Assembly (NCBI RefSeq): GCF_051401765.1
Contig: NW_027480535.1
Coordinates: forward strand, 496,001-560,000
DNA length: 64,000 nucleotides
Source: Calliopsis andreniformis
Taxonomy: Eukaryota > Arthropoda > Insecta > Hymenoptera > Andrenidae
Direction of reading: 5' to 3'
The translations under genes were made by a program, and so were the position numbers. The notes beneath the pieces were generated by a model, which worked only from the letters and a program-made list of their open reading frames with translations, was not told the origin of the DNA and made no database searches. Positions 1 to 12,419 of this stretch are shown in pieces (within the stretch, counting starts at the first letter, position 1; every line of letters starts with the position of its first letter).

Positions 1-1003
1 TGAGAATTGAGGATTGAGGTTTGAGGATTGAAGATTGACGATTGGGTATTGAGGATTGAAGAATGAGGACTGAGGATTGAGGATTGAGGATTGAGGATTG
101 AAGATTGAGTATTGAGGACTGAAGATATAGGATTGAGGATTGAGGATTGAGGATTGAGGATTGAGGATTGAGGATTGAAGATTGAGGATTGAGGATTGAG
201 GATTAAAGATTGAGGTATTGAGGATTGAGGATTGAGGATTGAGGATTGAGGATTGATGATTGAGTATTGAGGATTGAAGGTTGAGGATTGAGGATTGAGG
301 ATTGAGGATTGAGGATTGAAGATTGAATATTGGGGACTGAGTGTTGAGGGTTGAGTGATGAGAATTGGTGCTTGTGGATAGAGATTTAAAGATTGCGGAT
401 TGAGTATTGAGTATTGAAAAATGTGAATTGATGATATTCTATTGAGGATTGAGAATTGACAACTGATTGTTGAGGACTGAGGTCTGAAGGTTGAGGATTC
501 AGGATTGAGGTTTCAGGATTGAGGTTTGAGGACTGAGGATTGAGGATTGAGGATTGAGGACTGAGGATTGAGGATTGAGGATTGAAGATTGAGGATAGGG
601 TATTGCGGATTGAGGATTGAGGATTGAGGACTGAGGATTGATGATTGAGGATTGAAGATTGAGGATTGAGGGTTGAGGATTAAAGATTCAGTACTGAGGA
701 TTGAAGATCGAGGATTGGTGATTGAGGATTGAGGATTGAGGATTGAGGATTGAGGATTGAGGATTGAGGATTGAGGATTGAAGACTGAGGATTGGGTATT
801 GAGTATTGAGGATTGAAGACTGAGGATTGAGGATTGAGGATTGAGGATTGAGGATTGACGATTGAAGATTGAGGATTGGGGATTGAGGATTGACGATTAA
901 GGATTGAGAATTGAGGATTGAGTACTGAGGATTGAGGATTGAAGATTGAGTATTGAGGATTGAAGGTTGAGGATTGAGGATTGAGGATTGAAGATTGAGG
1001 ACT
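1..1003 (+). repeat. Left flank, mosaic satellite with one gamma-type module
   Basis: Heptamer array before the first A unit. It holds one anchor module of gamma type (centre 437, about 339-541). The last stretch, roughly 600-1003, closely resembles the sequence upstream of alpha modules near 12.2 and 13.7 kb, so it looks like the tail of a B-type unit. No gene or other element is seen. Confidence 0.8.
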
Positions 1004-3313
1004 TAGTGTTGAGGGTTGAGTGATGGGAATTGATGTTTGTGGATTGAGATGTGAAGTTTGAAGAATGGGGATTGATTATTGAAAACTGTGAATTGAGGAT
1101 ATTCTATTGATGATTGAGAATGGACAATTGACTGTTGAGGACTGAGGGCTGAAGATTGAGGATTCAGGATTGAGGTTTCAGGATTGAGGTTTGAGGACTA
1201 AGGATTGAGGATTGAGGATTGAGGACTGAGGAGTGAGGATTGAGGATTGAAGATTGAGGATTGGGTATTGCGGATTGAACATTGAGGATTGAGGATTGAG
1301 GATTGAGGATTGAGTATTGAGGATTGAGGACTGAAGAGTGAATATTCATGATTGAAGATTGAGGATTGAGGATTGAGGGTTGTGGATTGAGGACGAGGAC
1401 TGAGGGTTGAGTATCCATGTTTGAGGTCCGAGGATTGGGAATTGAGGATTGAGGATTGAGGATTGAGGATTGAGGACTGAAGATTGAATATTGATGATTG
1501 AAGATTGATGATTGAGGATTAAGGATTGTGGATTGGGGATTGAGGATCTAGGATTGCAAATTGATTATTGAGGATTGAAGATTGATGATTGAGGATTGAG
1601 GATTGAGAATTGAGAATTGAGGATAAGGACTGAGGGTTGATGATTGAGGTTTGAGGAATGAGGATTGAGGTTTGAGGATTGAGGATTGAAGATTGAGTAT
1701 TGATGATTGAAGATTGAGGGTGGAGGATTGAGGCTTGAGGATTGAGGACGACGACTGACAGTTGAGGATTGTGGTTTGAGGATTGAGGGTTGTGGATTGA
1801 GAATTGAGGATGAGGACTGAGGTTTGCGGATTGATGACTGAGGATTGAGGATTGAGGATTGATGATTGCGGATTGAGGATTGAAGATTGAGTATTGAGGA
1901 TTGAATATTGAGGACTGAGGATTGAGTATTGAGGATTGAAGATTGAGTATTGAGGATTGAAGATTGAGGATTGAGGATTGAGGATTGAGAATTGAGGATT
2001 GAGGATTGAGGATTGAGGATAGAGAATTGAAGATTGAGGATTGGGGACTGGGTGTTGAGGGTTGAGTGATGAGGATTGATGTTTGTGGATAGAGATTTGA
2101 AGATTGCAGTTTGAGTATTGAGTATTGAAACCTGTGGATTGAGGAAATTCTATTGAGGATTGAGGATTGACAACTGATTGTTGAGGTCTGAGGGCTGAAG
2201 ATTGAGGATTCAGGGCTGAGGATTCAGAATTGAGGTTTGAGGACTGAGGATTGAGGATTGAGGATTGAGGATTGAGGATTGAGGATTGAGGATTGAAGAT
2301 TGAGTATTGAGGATTGAAGATTGAGGATTGAGGATTGAGGATTGAAGATTGAATATTGAGGATTGAAGATTGAGGATTGAGGATTGAGGATTGAGGATTG
2401 AGGACTGTGGATTGAGGATTGAGTATTGAGCATTGAGGATTGAAGATTGAGGACTGTTGATTGAGGATTGAATATTGAGGATTATGGATTGAGGATTGAG
2501 GATTGAGGTTTGAGGAATGAGGATTGAGGATTGAGGATTGAGGATTGAGGATTGAGTATTGAGGATTGAAGATTGAGGATTGAGGATTGAGGATCGAGGG
2601 TTGAGGATGAGGGCTGAGGGTTGAGGATTGAGGTTTGAGGATTGAGGTTTGAGGATTGAAGATTGAGGATTGAGGATTGAGGATTGAGGATTGAGGATTG
2701 AGGGTTGAGGATTGAAAATTGAGGACTGGGGACTGAGTGTTGAGGGTTGAGTGATAAGAATTGGTATTTGTGGATAGAGATTTAAAGATTGCAGATTGAC
2801 TATTGAGTATTGAAAACTGTGAATTGATGATATTCTATTGAGGATTGAGAATTGACAACTGATTGTTGAGGACTGAGGGCTGAAGATTGAGGATTCAGGA
2901 TTGAGGATTCAGGACTGTGGTTTGAGGACTGAGGATTGAGTATTGAGGATTGGGGATTGAGGATTGAAGATCGAGGATTGAAGATTGAAGATTGGGTATT
3001 GAGGGTTGAACATTGAGGACTGAGGATTGAGGATTGAGGATTGAGGATTGAGGATTGAAGATTGAATATTGATGATTGAAGGTTGAGGATTGAGGATTGA
3101 GGGTTGTGGATTCAGGACGAGGACTGAGGGTTGTGGATTCAGGACGAGGACTGAGGGTTGAGTATTGATGTTTGAGGTCTGAGGATTGAGGATAGATGAT
3201 TGAGAATTGAGGATTGAGGATTGAGGACTGAAGATTGAGGATTGATGATTGAGGATTGAGGATTGAGGATTGAGGATTGAGGACTGGGTATTGAAGATTG
3301 AGGATTGAGGACT
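1004..3313 (+). repeat. Higher-order repeat A, copy 1 (2,310 bp)
   Basis: First of three tandem copies of a trimer of anchor modules in the order alpha (centre 1102), beta (2148), gamma (2833). It is 28 bp shorter than copies 2 and 3, and the difference lies between beta and gamma (spacing 685 versus 713 bp), near 2,640-2,690. It also differs from both others at single bases, for example near 1264, 1558, 2054 and 2474. Its upstream flank matches B-type sequence, whereas copies 2 and 3 are each preceded by the A tail, as expected for the founder edge of a tandem triplication. Confidence 0.88.
3102..3155 (+). repeat. 2 x 27-bp tandem duplication in repeat A
   Basis: Two direct 27-bp units spanning GTGGATTCAGGACGAGG and its flank, at 3102-3128 and 3129-3155. 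The same doubling is at 5440-5493 and 7778-7831 in the other A copies and, with substitutions, at about 9188-9241. Because 27 is not a multiple of 7, it includes the 6-nt GAGGAC-type unit and leaves the register shifted. Confidence 0.85.
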
Positions 3314-4359
3314 TAGTGTTGAGGGTTGAGTGATGGGAATTGATGTTTGTGGATTGAGATGTGAAGTTTGAAGAATGGGGATTGATTATTGAAAACTGTG
3401 AATTGAGGATATTCTATTGATGATTGAGAATGGACAATTGACTGTTGAGGACTGAGGGCTGAAGATTGAGGATTCAGGATTGAGGTTTCAGGATTGAGGT
3501 TTGAGGACTAAGGATTGAGGATTGAGGATTGAGGACTGAGGAGTGAGGATTGAGGATTGAAGATTGAGGATTAGGTATTGCGGATTGAACATTGAGGATT
3601 GAGGATTGAGGATTGAGGATTGAGTATTGAGGATTGAGGACTGAAGAGTGAATATTCATGATTGAAGATTGAGGATTGAGGATTGAGGGTTGTGGATTGA
3701 GGACGAGGACTGAGGGTTGAGTATCCATGTTTGAGGTCCGAGGATTGGGAATTGAGGATTGAGGATTGAGGATTGAGGATTGAGGACTGAAGATTGAATA
3801 TTGATGATTGAAGATTGATGATTGAGGATTAAGGATTGTGGATTGGGGATTGAGGATCTAGGATTGAAAATTGATTATTGAGGATTGAAGATTGATGATT
3901 GAGGATTGAGGATTGAGAATTGAGAATTGAGGATAAGGACTGAGGGTTGATGATTGAGGTTTGAGGAATGAGGATTGAGGTTTGAGGATTGAGGATTGAA
4001 GATTGAGTATTGATGATTGAAGATTGAGGGTGGAGGATTGAGGCTTGAGGATTGAGGACGAGGACTGACAGTTGAGGATTGTGGTTTGAGGATTGAGGGT
4101 TGTGGATTGAGAATTGAGGATGAGGACTGAGGTTTGCGGATTGATGACTGAGGATTGAGGATTGAGGATTGATGATTGCGGATTGAGGATTGAAGATTGA
4201 GTATTGAGGATTGAATATTGAGGACTGAGGATTGAGTATTGAGGATTGAAGATTGAGTATTGAGGATTGAAGATTGAGGATTGAGGATTGAGGATTGAGA
4301 ATTGAGGATTGAGGATTGAGGATTGAGGATAGAGAATTGAAGATTGAGGATTGGGGACT

Positions 4360-4562
4360 GGGTGCTGAGGGTTGAGTGATGAGGATTGATGTTTGTGGAT
4401 AGAGATTTGAAGATTGCAGTTTGAGTATTGAGTATTGAAACCTGTGGATTGAGGAAATTCTATTGAGGATTGAGGATTGACAACTGATTGTTGAGGTCTG
4501 AGGGCTGAAGATTGAGGATTCAGGGCTGAGGATTCAGAATTGAGGTTTGAGGACTGAGGATT
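4360..4562 (+). repeat. Anchor module class beta (representative)
   Basis: Three copies, one per A unit: centres 2148, 4458, 6796. Diagnostic features are GCAGTTT (unit 9), an ACCTGTGG segment around units 12-13 and GAGGAAA (14). The module at 8480 is related but lacks the last change. Confidence 0.85.
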
Positions 4563-5072
4563 GAGGATTGAGGATTGAGGATTGAGGATTGAGGATTGAG
4601 GATTGAAGATTGAGTATTGAGGATTGAAGATTGAGGATTGAGGATTGAGGATTGAAGATTGAATATTGAGGATTGAAGATTGAGGATTGAGGATTGAGGA
4701 TTGAGGATTGAGGACTGTGGATTGAGGATTGAGTATTGAGCATTGAGGATTGAAGATTGAGGACTGTTGATTGAGGATTGAAGATTGAGGATTAAGGATT
4801 GAGGATTGAGGATTGAGGTTTGAGGAATGAGGATTGAGGATTGAGGATTGAGGATTGAGGATTGAGTATTGAGGATTGAAGATTGAGGATTGAGGATTGA
4901 GGATCGAGGGTTGAGGATGAGGGCTGAGGGTTGAGGATTGAGGTTTGAGGATTGAGGGCTGAGGATTGAGGATTGATGATTGAGTATTGAGAATTGAAGA
5001 TTGAGGATTGAGGATTGAGGATTGAGGATTGAGGATTGAGGGTTGAGGATTGAAAATTGAGGACTGGGGACT

Positions 5073-5275
5073 GAGTGTTGAGGGTTGAGTGATAAGAATT
5101 GGTATTTGTGGATAGAGATTTAAAGATTGCAGATTGACTATTGAGTATTGAAAACTGTGAATTGATGATATTCTATTGAGGATTGAGAATTGACAACTGA
5201 TTGTTGAGGACTGAGGGCTGAAGATTGAGGATTCAGGATTGAGGATTCAGGACTGTGGTTTGAGGACTGAGGATT
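5073..5275 (+). repeat. Anchor module class gamma (representative)
   Basis: Five copies: centres 437, 2833, 5171, 7509, 8920. Diagnostic unit 14 is GATGATA, and units 1-3 are followed by a GATAAG- or GATGAG-type fourth unit. The 8920 copy has a 6-nt unit 15. Confidence 0.84.
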
Positions 5276-5651
5276 GAGTATTGAGGATTGGGGATTGAGG
5301 ATTGAAGATCGAGGATTGAAGATTGAAGATTGGGTATTGAGGGTTGAACATTGAGGACTGAGGATTGAGGATTGAGGATTGAGGATTGAGGATTGAAGAT
5401 TGAATATTGATGATTGAAGGTTGAGGATTGAGGATTGAGGGTTGTGGATTCAGGACGAGGACTGAGGGTTGTGGATTCAGGACGAGGACTGAGGGTTGAG
5501 TATTGATGTTTGAGGTCTGAGGATTGAGGATAGATGATTGAGAATTGAGGATTGAGGATTGAGGACTGAAGATTGAGGATTGATGATTGAGGATTGAGGA
5601 TTGAGGATTGAGGATTGAGGACTGGGTATTGAAGATTGAGGATTGAGGACT

Positions 5652-7985
5652 TAGTGTTGAGGGTTGAGTGATGGGAATTGATGTTTGTGGATTGAGATGT
5701 GAAGTTTGAAGAATGGGGATTGATTATTGAAAACTGTGAATTGAGGATATTCTATTGATGATTGAGAATGGACAATTGACTGTTGAGGACTGAGGGCTGA
5801 AGATTGAGGATTCAGGATTGAGGTTTCAGGATTGAGGTTTGAGGACTAAGGATTGAGGATTGAGGATTGAGGACTGAGGAGTGAGGATTGAGGATTGAAG
5901 ATTGAGGATTAGGTATTGCGGATTGAACATTGAGGATTGAGGATTGAGGATTGAGGATTGAGTATTGAGGATTGAGGACTGAAGAGTGAATATTCATGAT
6001 TGAAGATTGAGGATTGAGGATTGAGGGTTGTGGATTGAGGACGAGGACTGAGGGTTGAGTATCCATGTTTGAGGTCCGAGGATTGGGAATTGAGGATTGA
6101 GGATTGAGGATTGAGGATTGAGGACTGAAGATTGAATATTGATGATTGAAGATTGATGATTGAGGATTAAGGATTGTGGATTGGGGATTGAGGATCTAGG
6201 ATTGAAAATTGATTATTGAGGATTGAAGATTGATGATTGAGGATTGAGGATTGAGAATTGAGAATTGAGGATAAGGACTGAGGGTTGATGATTGAGGTTT
6301 GAGGAATGAGGATTGAGGTTTGAGGATTGAGGATTGAAGATTGAGTATTGATGATTGAAGATTGAGGGTGGAGGATTGAGGCTTGAGGATTGAGGACGAG
6401 GACTGACAGTTGAGGATTGTGGTTTGAGGATTGAGGGTTGTGGATTGAGAATTGAGGATGAGGACTGAGGTTTGCGGATTGATGACTGAGGATTGAGGAT
6501 TGAGGATTGATGATTGCGGATTGAGGATTGAAGATTGAGTATTGAGGATTGAATATTGAGGACTGAGGATTGAGTATTGAGGATTGAAGATTGAGTATTG
6601 AGGATTGAAGATTGAGGATTGAGGATTGAGGATTGAGAATTGAGGATTGAGGATTGAGGATTGAGGATAGAGAATTGAAGATTGAGGATTGGGGACTGGG
6701 TGCTGAGGGTTGAGTGATGAGGATTGATGTTTGTGGATAGAGATTTGAAGATTGCAGTTTGAGTATTGAGTATTGAAACCTGTGGATTGAGGAAATTCTA
6801 TTGAGGATTGAGGATTGACAACTGATTGTTGAGGTCTGAGGGCTGAAGATTGAGGATTCAGGGCTGAGGATTCAGAATTGAGGTTTGAGGACTGAGGATT
6901 GAGGATTGAGGATTGAGGATTGAGGATTGAGGATTGAGGATTGAAGATTGAGTATTGAGGATTGAAGATTGAGGATTGAGGATTGAGGATTGAAGATTGA
7001 ATATTGAGGATTGAAGATTGAGGATTGAGGATTGAGGATTGAGGATTGAGGACTGTGGATTGAGGATTGAGTATTGAGCATTGAGGATTGAAGATTGAGG
7101 ACTGTTGATTGAGGATTGAAGATTGAGGATTAAGGATTGAGGATTGAGGATTGAGGTTTGAGGAATGAGGATTGAGGATTGAGGATTGAGGATTGAGGAT
7201 TGAGTATTGAGGATTGAAGATTGAGGATTGAGGATTGAGGATCGAGGGTTGAGGATGAGGGCTGAGGGTTGAGGATTGAGGTTTGAGGATTGAGGGCTGA
7301 GGATTGAGGATTGATGATTGAGTATTGAGAATTGAAGATTGAGGATTGAGGATTGAGGATTGAGGATTGAGGATTGAGAGTTGAGGATTGAAAATTGAGG
7401 ACTGGGGACTGAGTGTTGAGGGTTGAGTGATAAGAATTGGTATTTGTGGATAGAGATTTAAAGATTGCAGATTGACTATTGAGTATTGAAAACTGTGAAT
7501 TGATGATATTCTATTGAGGATTGAGAATTGACAACTGATTGTTGAGGACTGAGGGCTGAAGATTGAGGATTCAGGATTGAGGATTCAGGACTGTGGTTTG
7601 AGGACTGAGGATTGAGTATTGAGGATTGGGGATTGAGGATTGAAGATCGAGGATTGAAGATTGAAGATTGGGTATTGAGGGTTGAACATTGAGGACTGAG
7701 GATTGAGGATTGAGGATTGAGGATTGAGGATTGAAGATTGAATATTGATGATTGAAGGTTGAGGATTGAGGATTGAGGGTTGTGGATTCAGGACGAGGAC
7801 TGAGGGTTGTGGATTCAGGACGAGGACTGAGGGTTGAGTAATGATGTTTGAGGTCTGAGGATTGAGGATAGATGATTGAGAATTGAGGATTGAGGATTGA
7901 GGACTGAAGATTGAGGTTTGATGATTGAGGATTGAGGATTGAGGATTGAGGATTGAGGACTGGGTATTGAAGATTGAGGATTGAT
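5652..7985 (+). repeat. Higher-order repeat A, copy 3
   Basis: Third tandem copy of the alpha-beta-gamma trimer, with centres 5750, 6796 and 7509, lying 2,338 bp after copy 2. A few private substitutions are visible (near 7379, 7841 and 7918). Homology stops near 7,985, where copies 1 and 2 run into a new alpha module but this copy runs into delta-type sequence. Confidence 0.87.
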
Positions 7986-10900
7986 GATTGAGGATTGAGG
8001 GTAGAGGATTGAGGATTGAGTATTGGGGATTGAGGATTGAAGATTGAGGATTGAGGATTGAGGATTAATGCTTGGGTATTGAGGATTGAACATTGAGGAC
8101 TGAGTGTTGAGGGTTGAGTGATGAGAATTGATGTTTGTGGATAGAGATTTGAAGATTGCAGATTGAGTATTGAGTATTTAATACTGTGAACTGAGGATAT
8201 TCTATTGGGGATTGAGGATTGACAACTGATTGTTGAGGACTGAGGGCTGAAGATTGAGGATTCAGGATTGAGGATTCAGAATTGTGGTTTGAGGACTGAG
8301 CATTGAAGATTCAAGGTTGAGTATTGAGGATTGAGGATTGAGGGTTGAGGATTGAGGATTGAGGATCGAGGATTGAGGATTGAGTGTTGAGGGTTGAGTG
8401 ATGAGGATTGATGTTTGTGGATAGAGATTTGAAGATTGCAGATTGAGTATTGAGTATCGAAACCTGTGAATTGAGGATATTCTATTGAGGATTGAGGATT
8501 GACAACTGATTGTTGAGGACTGAGGGCCGAAGATTGAGGATTCAGGGTTGAGGGTTCAGAATTGAGGTTTGAGGACTGAGGATTGAGGATTGAGGATTGA
8601 GGATTGAGGATTGAGTATTGAGGATTGAAGATTGAGGATTGAGGATTGAGGATCGAGGATTGAGGATGACGGCTGAGGGTTCAGGATTGAGGTTTGAGGA
8701 TTGAGGGCTGAGGATTGAGGATTGATGATGGAGTATTGAGGATTGAAGATTGAGGATTGAGGATTGAGGATTGAGGATTGGGGATTGAGGATTGAGGATT
8801 GAAAATTGTGGACTGGGGACTGAGTGTTGAGGGTTGAGTGATAAGAATTGGTGTTTGTGGATAGAGATATAAAGATTACAGATTGAGTATTGAGTATTGA
8901 AAACTGTGAATTGATGATATTCTTTGAGGATTGAGAATTGACAACTGATTGTTGAGGACTGAGGGCTGAAGATTGAGGATTCAGGATTGAGGATTCAGGT
9001 CTGTGGTTTGAGGACTGAGGATTGAGGATTGATTATTGGGGATTGAGGATTGAGGATCGAGGATTGAAGATTGAAGAGTGGGTATTGAGGATTGAACATT
9101 GAGGACTGAGGATTGAGGATTGAGGATTGAGGATTGAGGATTGAAGATTGAATATTGATCATTGAAGGTTGAGGATTGAGGATTGAGGGTTGTGGTTTCA
9201 GGACGAGGACTGAGGGTTGTGGATTCAGGATGAGGACTGAGGGTTGAGTATTGGTGTTTGAGGTCTGAGGATTGAGGATAGACGATTGAGAATTGGGGAT
9301 TGAGGATTGAGGATTGAAGATTGAGGATTGGGCATTGAGGATTGAAGAATGAGGACTGAGGATGGAGGATTGAGGATTGAGGATTGAAGATTGAGTATTG
9401 AGGATTGAAGATTGAGGATTGAGGATTGAGCATTGAGGATTGAGCATTGAGGATTGAGGATTGAGGACTGAGGGTTGAAGATTGAGGATTGAGGATTGAG
9501 GATTAAAGGTTGAGCATTGAGGACTGAAGATTGAGGATTGATGATTGAGGATTGAGGATTGAGGATTGACGATTGAGGACTGAGTATTGAAGATTGAGGA
9601 TTGATGATTGAGGATTGAGGATAGAGGATTGAGGATTGAGTAGTGGGGATTGAGGATTGAAAATTGAGGATTGAGGATTGAGGATTAATGATTGGGTATT
9701 TAGGATTGAACATTGAGGACTGGGTGTTGAGGGTTGAGTGATGAGAATTGGTGTTTGTGGATAGAGATTTGAAGATTGCAGATTGAGTATTGAGTATTTA
9801 ATACTGTGAACTGAGGATATTCTATTGGGGATTGAGGATTGACAACTGATTGTTGAGGACTGCGGGCTGAAGATTGAGGATTCAGGATTGAGGATTCAGA
9901 ATTGTGGTTTGAGGACTGAGGATTGAAGATTGAAGATTCAGTATTGAGGATTGAAGATTGAGGGTTGAGGATTGAGGATTGAGGATTGAGGATTGAGGAT
10001 GGGGGCTGAGGGTTGAAGATTGAGGTTTGAGGACTCAGGACTGAGGATTGAGGATTGAGAATTGAGGATTGGGGATTGAGGACTGAAGATTGAGGATAGG
10101 GTATTGAGGATTGAAGAATGAGGATTGAGGATGGGCGATTGATAATTGAGGATTGAACATTGAGTATTCAGGATTGGAGATTGACGATTGAGGATTGAGG
10201 ATTGAGGATCGAGGATTGAGTATTGAGTACTGAAGGTTGAGGATTGAGGATTGAGGATTGAGGATTGAGGATTGAGCATTGAGGATTGAGGATTGAGGAC
10301 TGAGGATTGAAGATTGAGGATTGAGGATTGAGGATTAAAGGTTGAGCATTGAGGATTGAAGATTGAGGATTGATGATTGAGGATTGAGGATTGAGGATTG
10401 AGGATTGAGGACTGAGTATTGAAGATTGAGGATTGATGATTGAGGATTGAGGATAGAGGATTGAGGATTGAGTATTGGGGATTGAGGATTGAAGATTGAG
10501 GATTGAGGATTGAGGATTAATGATTGGGTATTGAGGATTGAACATTGAGGACTGAGTGTTGAGGGTTGAGTGATGAGAATTGATGTTTGTGGATTGAGAT
10601 TTGAAGATTGCAGATTGAGTATTGAGTATTTAATACTGTGAACTGAGTATATTCTATTGGGGATTGAGGATTGACAACTGATTGTTGAGGACTGAGGGCT
10701 GAAGATTGAGGATTCAGGATTGAGGATTCAGAATTGTGGTTTGAGGACTGAGGATTGAAGATTGAAGATTGAGTATTGAGGATTGAAGATTGAGGGTTGA
10801 GGATTGAGGATTCAGGATTGAGGATTGAGGATGAGGGCTGAGGGTTGAAGATTGAGGTTTGAGGACTCAGGACTGAGGATTGAGAATTGAGAATTGAGGA

Positions 10901-11289
10901 TTGAGGATTGAGGATTGAAGATTAAGGATAGGGTATTGAGGATTGAAGAATGAGGATTGAGGATGGGCGATTGAGGATTGAGGATTGAAGATTGAGTATT
11001 CAGGATTTCAGATTGACGATTGAGGATTGAGGATTGAGGATCGAGGATTGAGGGTTGAGGATTGAGGATTGAGTATTGAGGATTGAAGATTGAGGATTGA
11101 GGATTGAGGATTGAGGATTAAAAATTGAGTATTGAGGATTGAAGATTGAGTATTGACGATTGAGGATTGGGTATTGATGATTGAAGAATGAGGATTGAGG
11201 ATTGAGGATTGAGGATTGAGGAATGAAGATTGAGGATTGAGGATTGAGGTTTCAGGATTGAAGATTGAGTATTGAGGAATGAAGATTGA
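7986..11289 (+). repeat. Mosaic satellite with delta-type modules
   Basis: Array between A and B with anchor modules at centres 8200 (delta), 8480 (unassigned, beta-like), 8920 (gamma), 9820 (delta) and 10652 (delta). The last two delta cassettes are about 832 bp apart and share flanks, which suggests a local tandem duplication. The gamma copy at 8920 has lost one base in its 15th heptamer. The 8200 and 8480 modules are only 280 bp apart, likely the product of a deletion or unequal exchange. No other element is visible. Confidence 0.8.
9722..9924 (+). repeat. Anchor module class delta (representative)
   Basis: Three copies: centres 8200, 9820, 10652. Diagnostic features are a TTTAATACTG segment at units 11-12, GTGAACT (13) and TTCTATT followed by GGGGATT. 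Confidence 0.85.
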
Positions 11290-12216
11290 GGATTGAGGAT
11301 TGAGTTTTGAGGATTGAGGATTGAAGATTGAGGATTGGGGACTCAGTGTTGAGGGTTGAGTGATGAGAATTGATGTTTGTGGATAGAGATTTGAAGGTTG
11401 CAGGTTGAGTATTGCGTATGGAAAACTCTGAACTGAGGATATTCTAGTGAGGATTGAGGATTGACAACTGATTGTTGAGGACTGAGGTCTGAAGGTTGAG
11501 GATTCAGGATTGAGGACTCAGGATTGAGGTTTGAGGACTGAGGATTGAGGATTGAGAATTGAGGATTGAGCATTGAGGATTGAGGATAGAGGATTGATGA
11601 TTGAGGATTGCCTATTGCTGGTTGAACATTGAGGTTTGAGAATTGAGTGTTGAGGATCGAGGATTGACGACTGAAGATTGACTATTGATGATTGAAGATT
11701 GAGCATTGAGGATTGAGGGTTGTGGATTGTGGACGAGGACTGAGGGTCGAGTATTGATGTTTGAGGTCTGAGGATTGAGGATTGAGGATTGAGGGTTGAG
11801 GCTTGAGTATTGAGGACTGAGGATTGAGGATCGAGGATTGAAGCTTGAGTATTGAGGATTGAAGATTGAGGATTGAGGATTGAGGATTGAGGATTGAGGA
11901 TTGAGGATGAGGGCTGAGGGTTGAGGATTGAGGTTTAAGGACTCAGGACTGGGGATTGAGGATTGAGAATTGAGGATTGAGGATTGAGGATTGAAGACTG
12001 AGGATTGGGTATTGAGTATTGAGGATTGAAGACTGAGCATTGAGGATTGAGGATTGAGGATTGAGGATTGAGGTTTGAAGATTGAGGATTGGGGAGTGAG
12101 GATTGACGATTAAGGATTGAGAATTGAGGATTGAGTACTGAGGATTGAGGATTGAAGGTTGAGTATTGAGGATTGAAGGTTGAGGATTGAGGATTGAGGA
12201 TTGAAGATTGAGGACT

Positions 12217-12419
12217 TAGTGTTGAGGGTTGAGTGATGGGAATTGATGTTTGTGGATTGAGATTTGAAGTTTGAAGAATGGGGATTGATTATTGAAAACT
12301 GTGAATTGAGGATATTCTATTGATGATTGAGAATTGACAATTGACTGTTGAGGACTGAGGGCTGAAGATTGAGGATTCAGGATTGAGGTTTCAGGATTGA
12401 GGTTTGAGGACTAAGGATT
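12217..12419 (+). repeat. Anchor module class alpha (representative)
   Basis: Twelve copies, all left of 29.3 kb: centres 1102, 3412, 5750, 12315, 13839, 17363, 19291, 22858, 23759, 24821, 27023, 29113. Diagnostic units are GGGAATT or close to it (4), GAAGAAT (7), GGGGATT or GGGGACT (8), GATTATT (9) and, usually, GATGATT (14th unit + 2), followed by ACAATTG. Length is 29 heptamers (203 bp), the same as the other classes. Function unknown; no protein-binding motif can be claimed. Confidence 0.88.

Larger units (their letters stand above)
3314..5651 (+). repeat. Higher-order repeat A, copy 2 (2,338 bp)
   Basis: Second tandem copy of the alpha-beta-gamma trimer, with centres 3412, 4458 and 5171. 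The alpha-beta spacing is 1,046 bp, the same as in copies 1 and 3. It shares with copy 3 several single-base variants absent from copy 1 and has the same 713-bp beta-gamma spacing, so copies 2 and 3 are the most recent pair. Confidence 0.88.
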
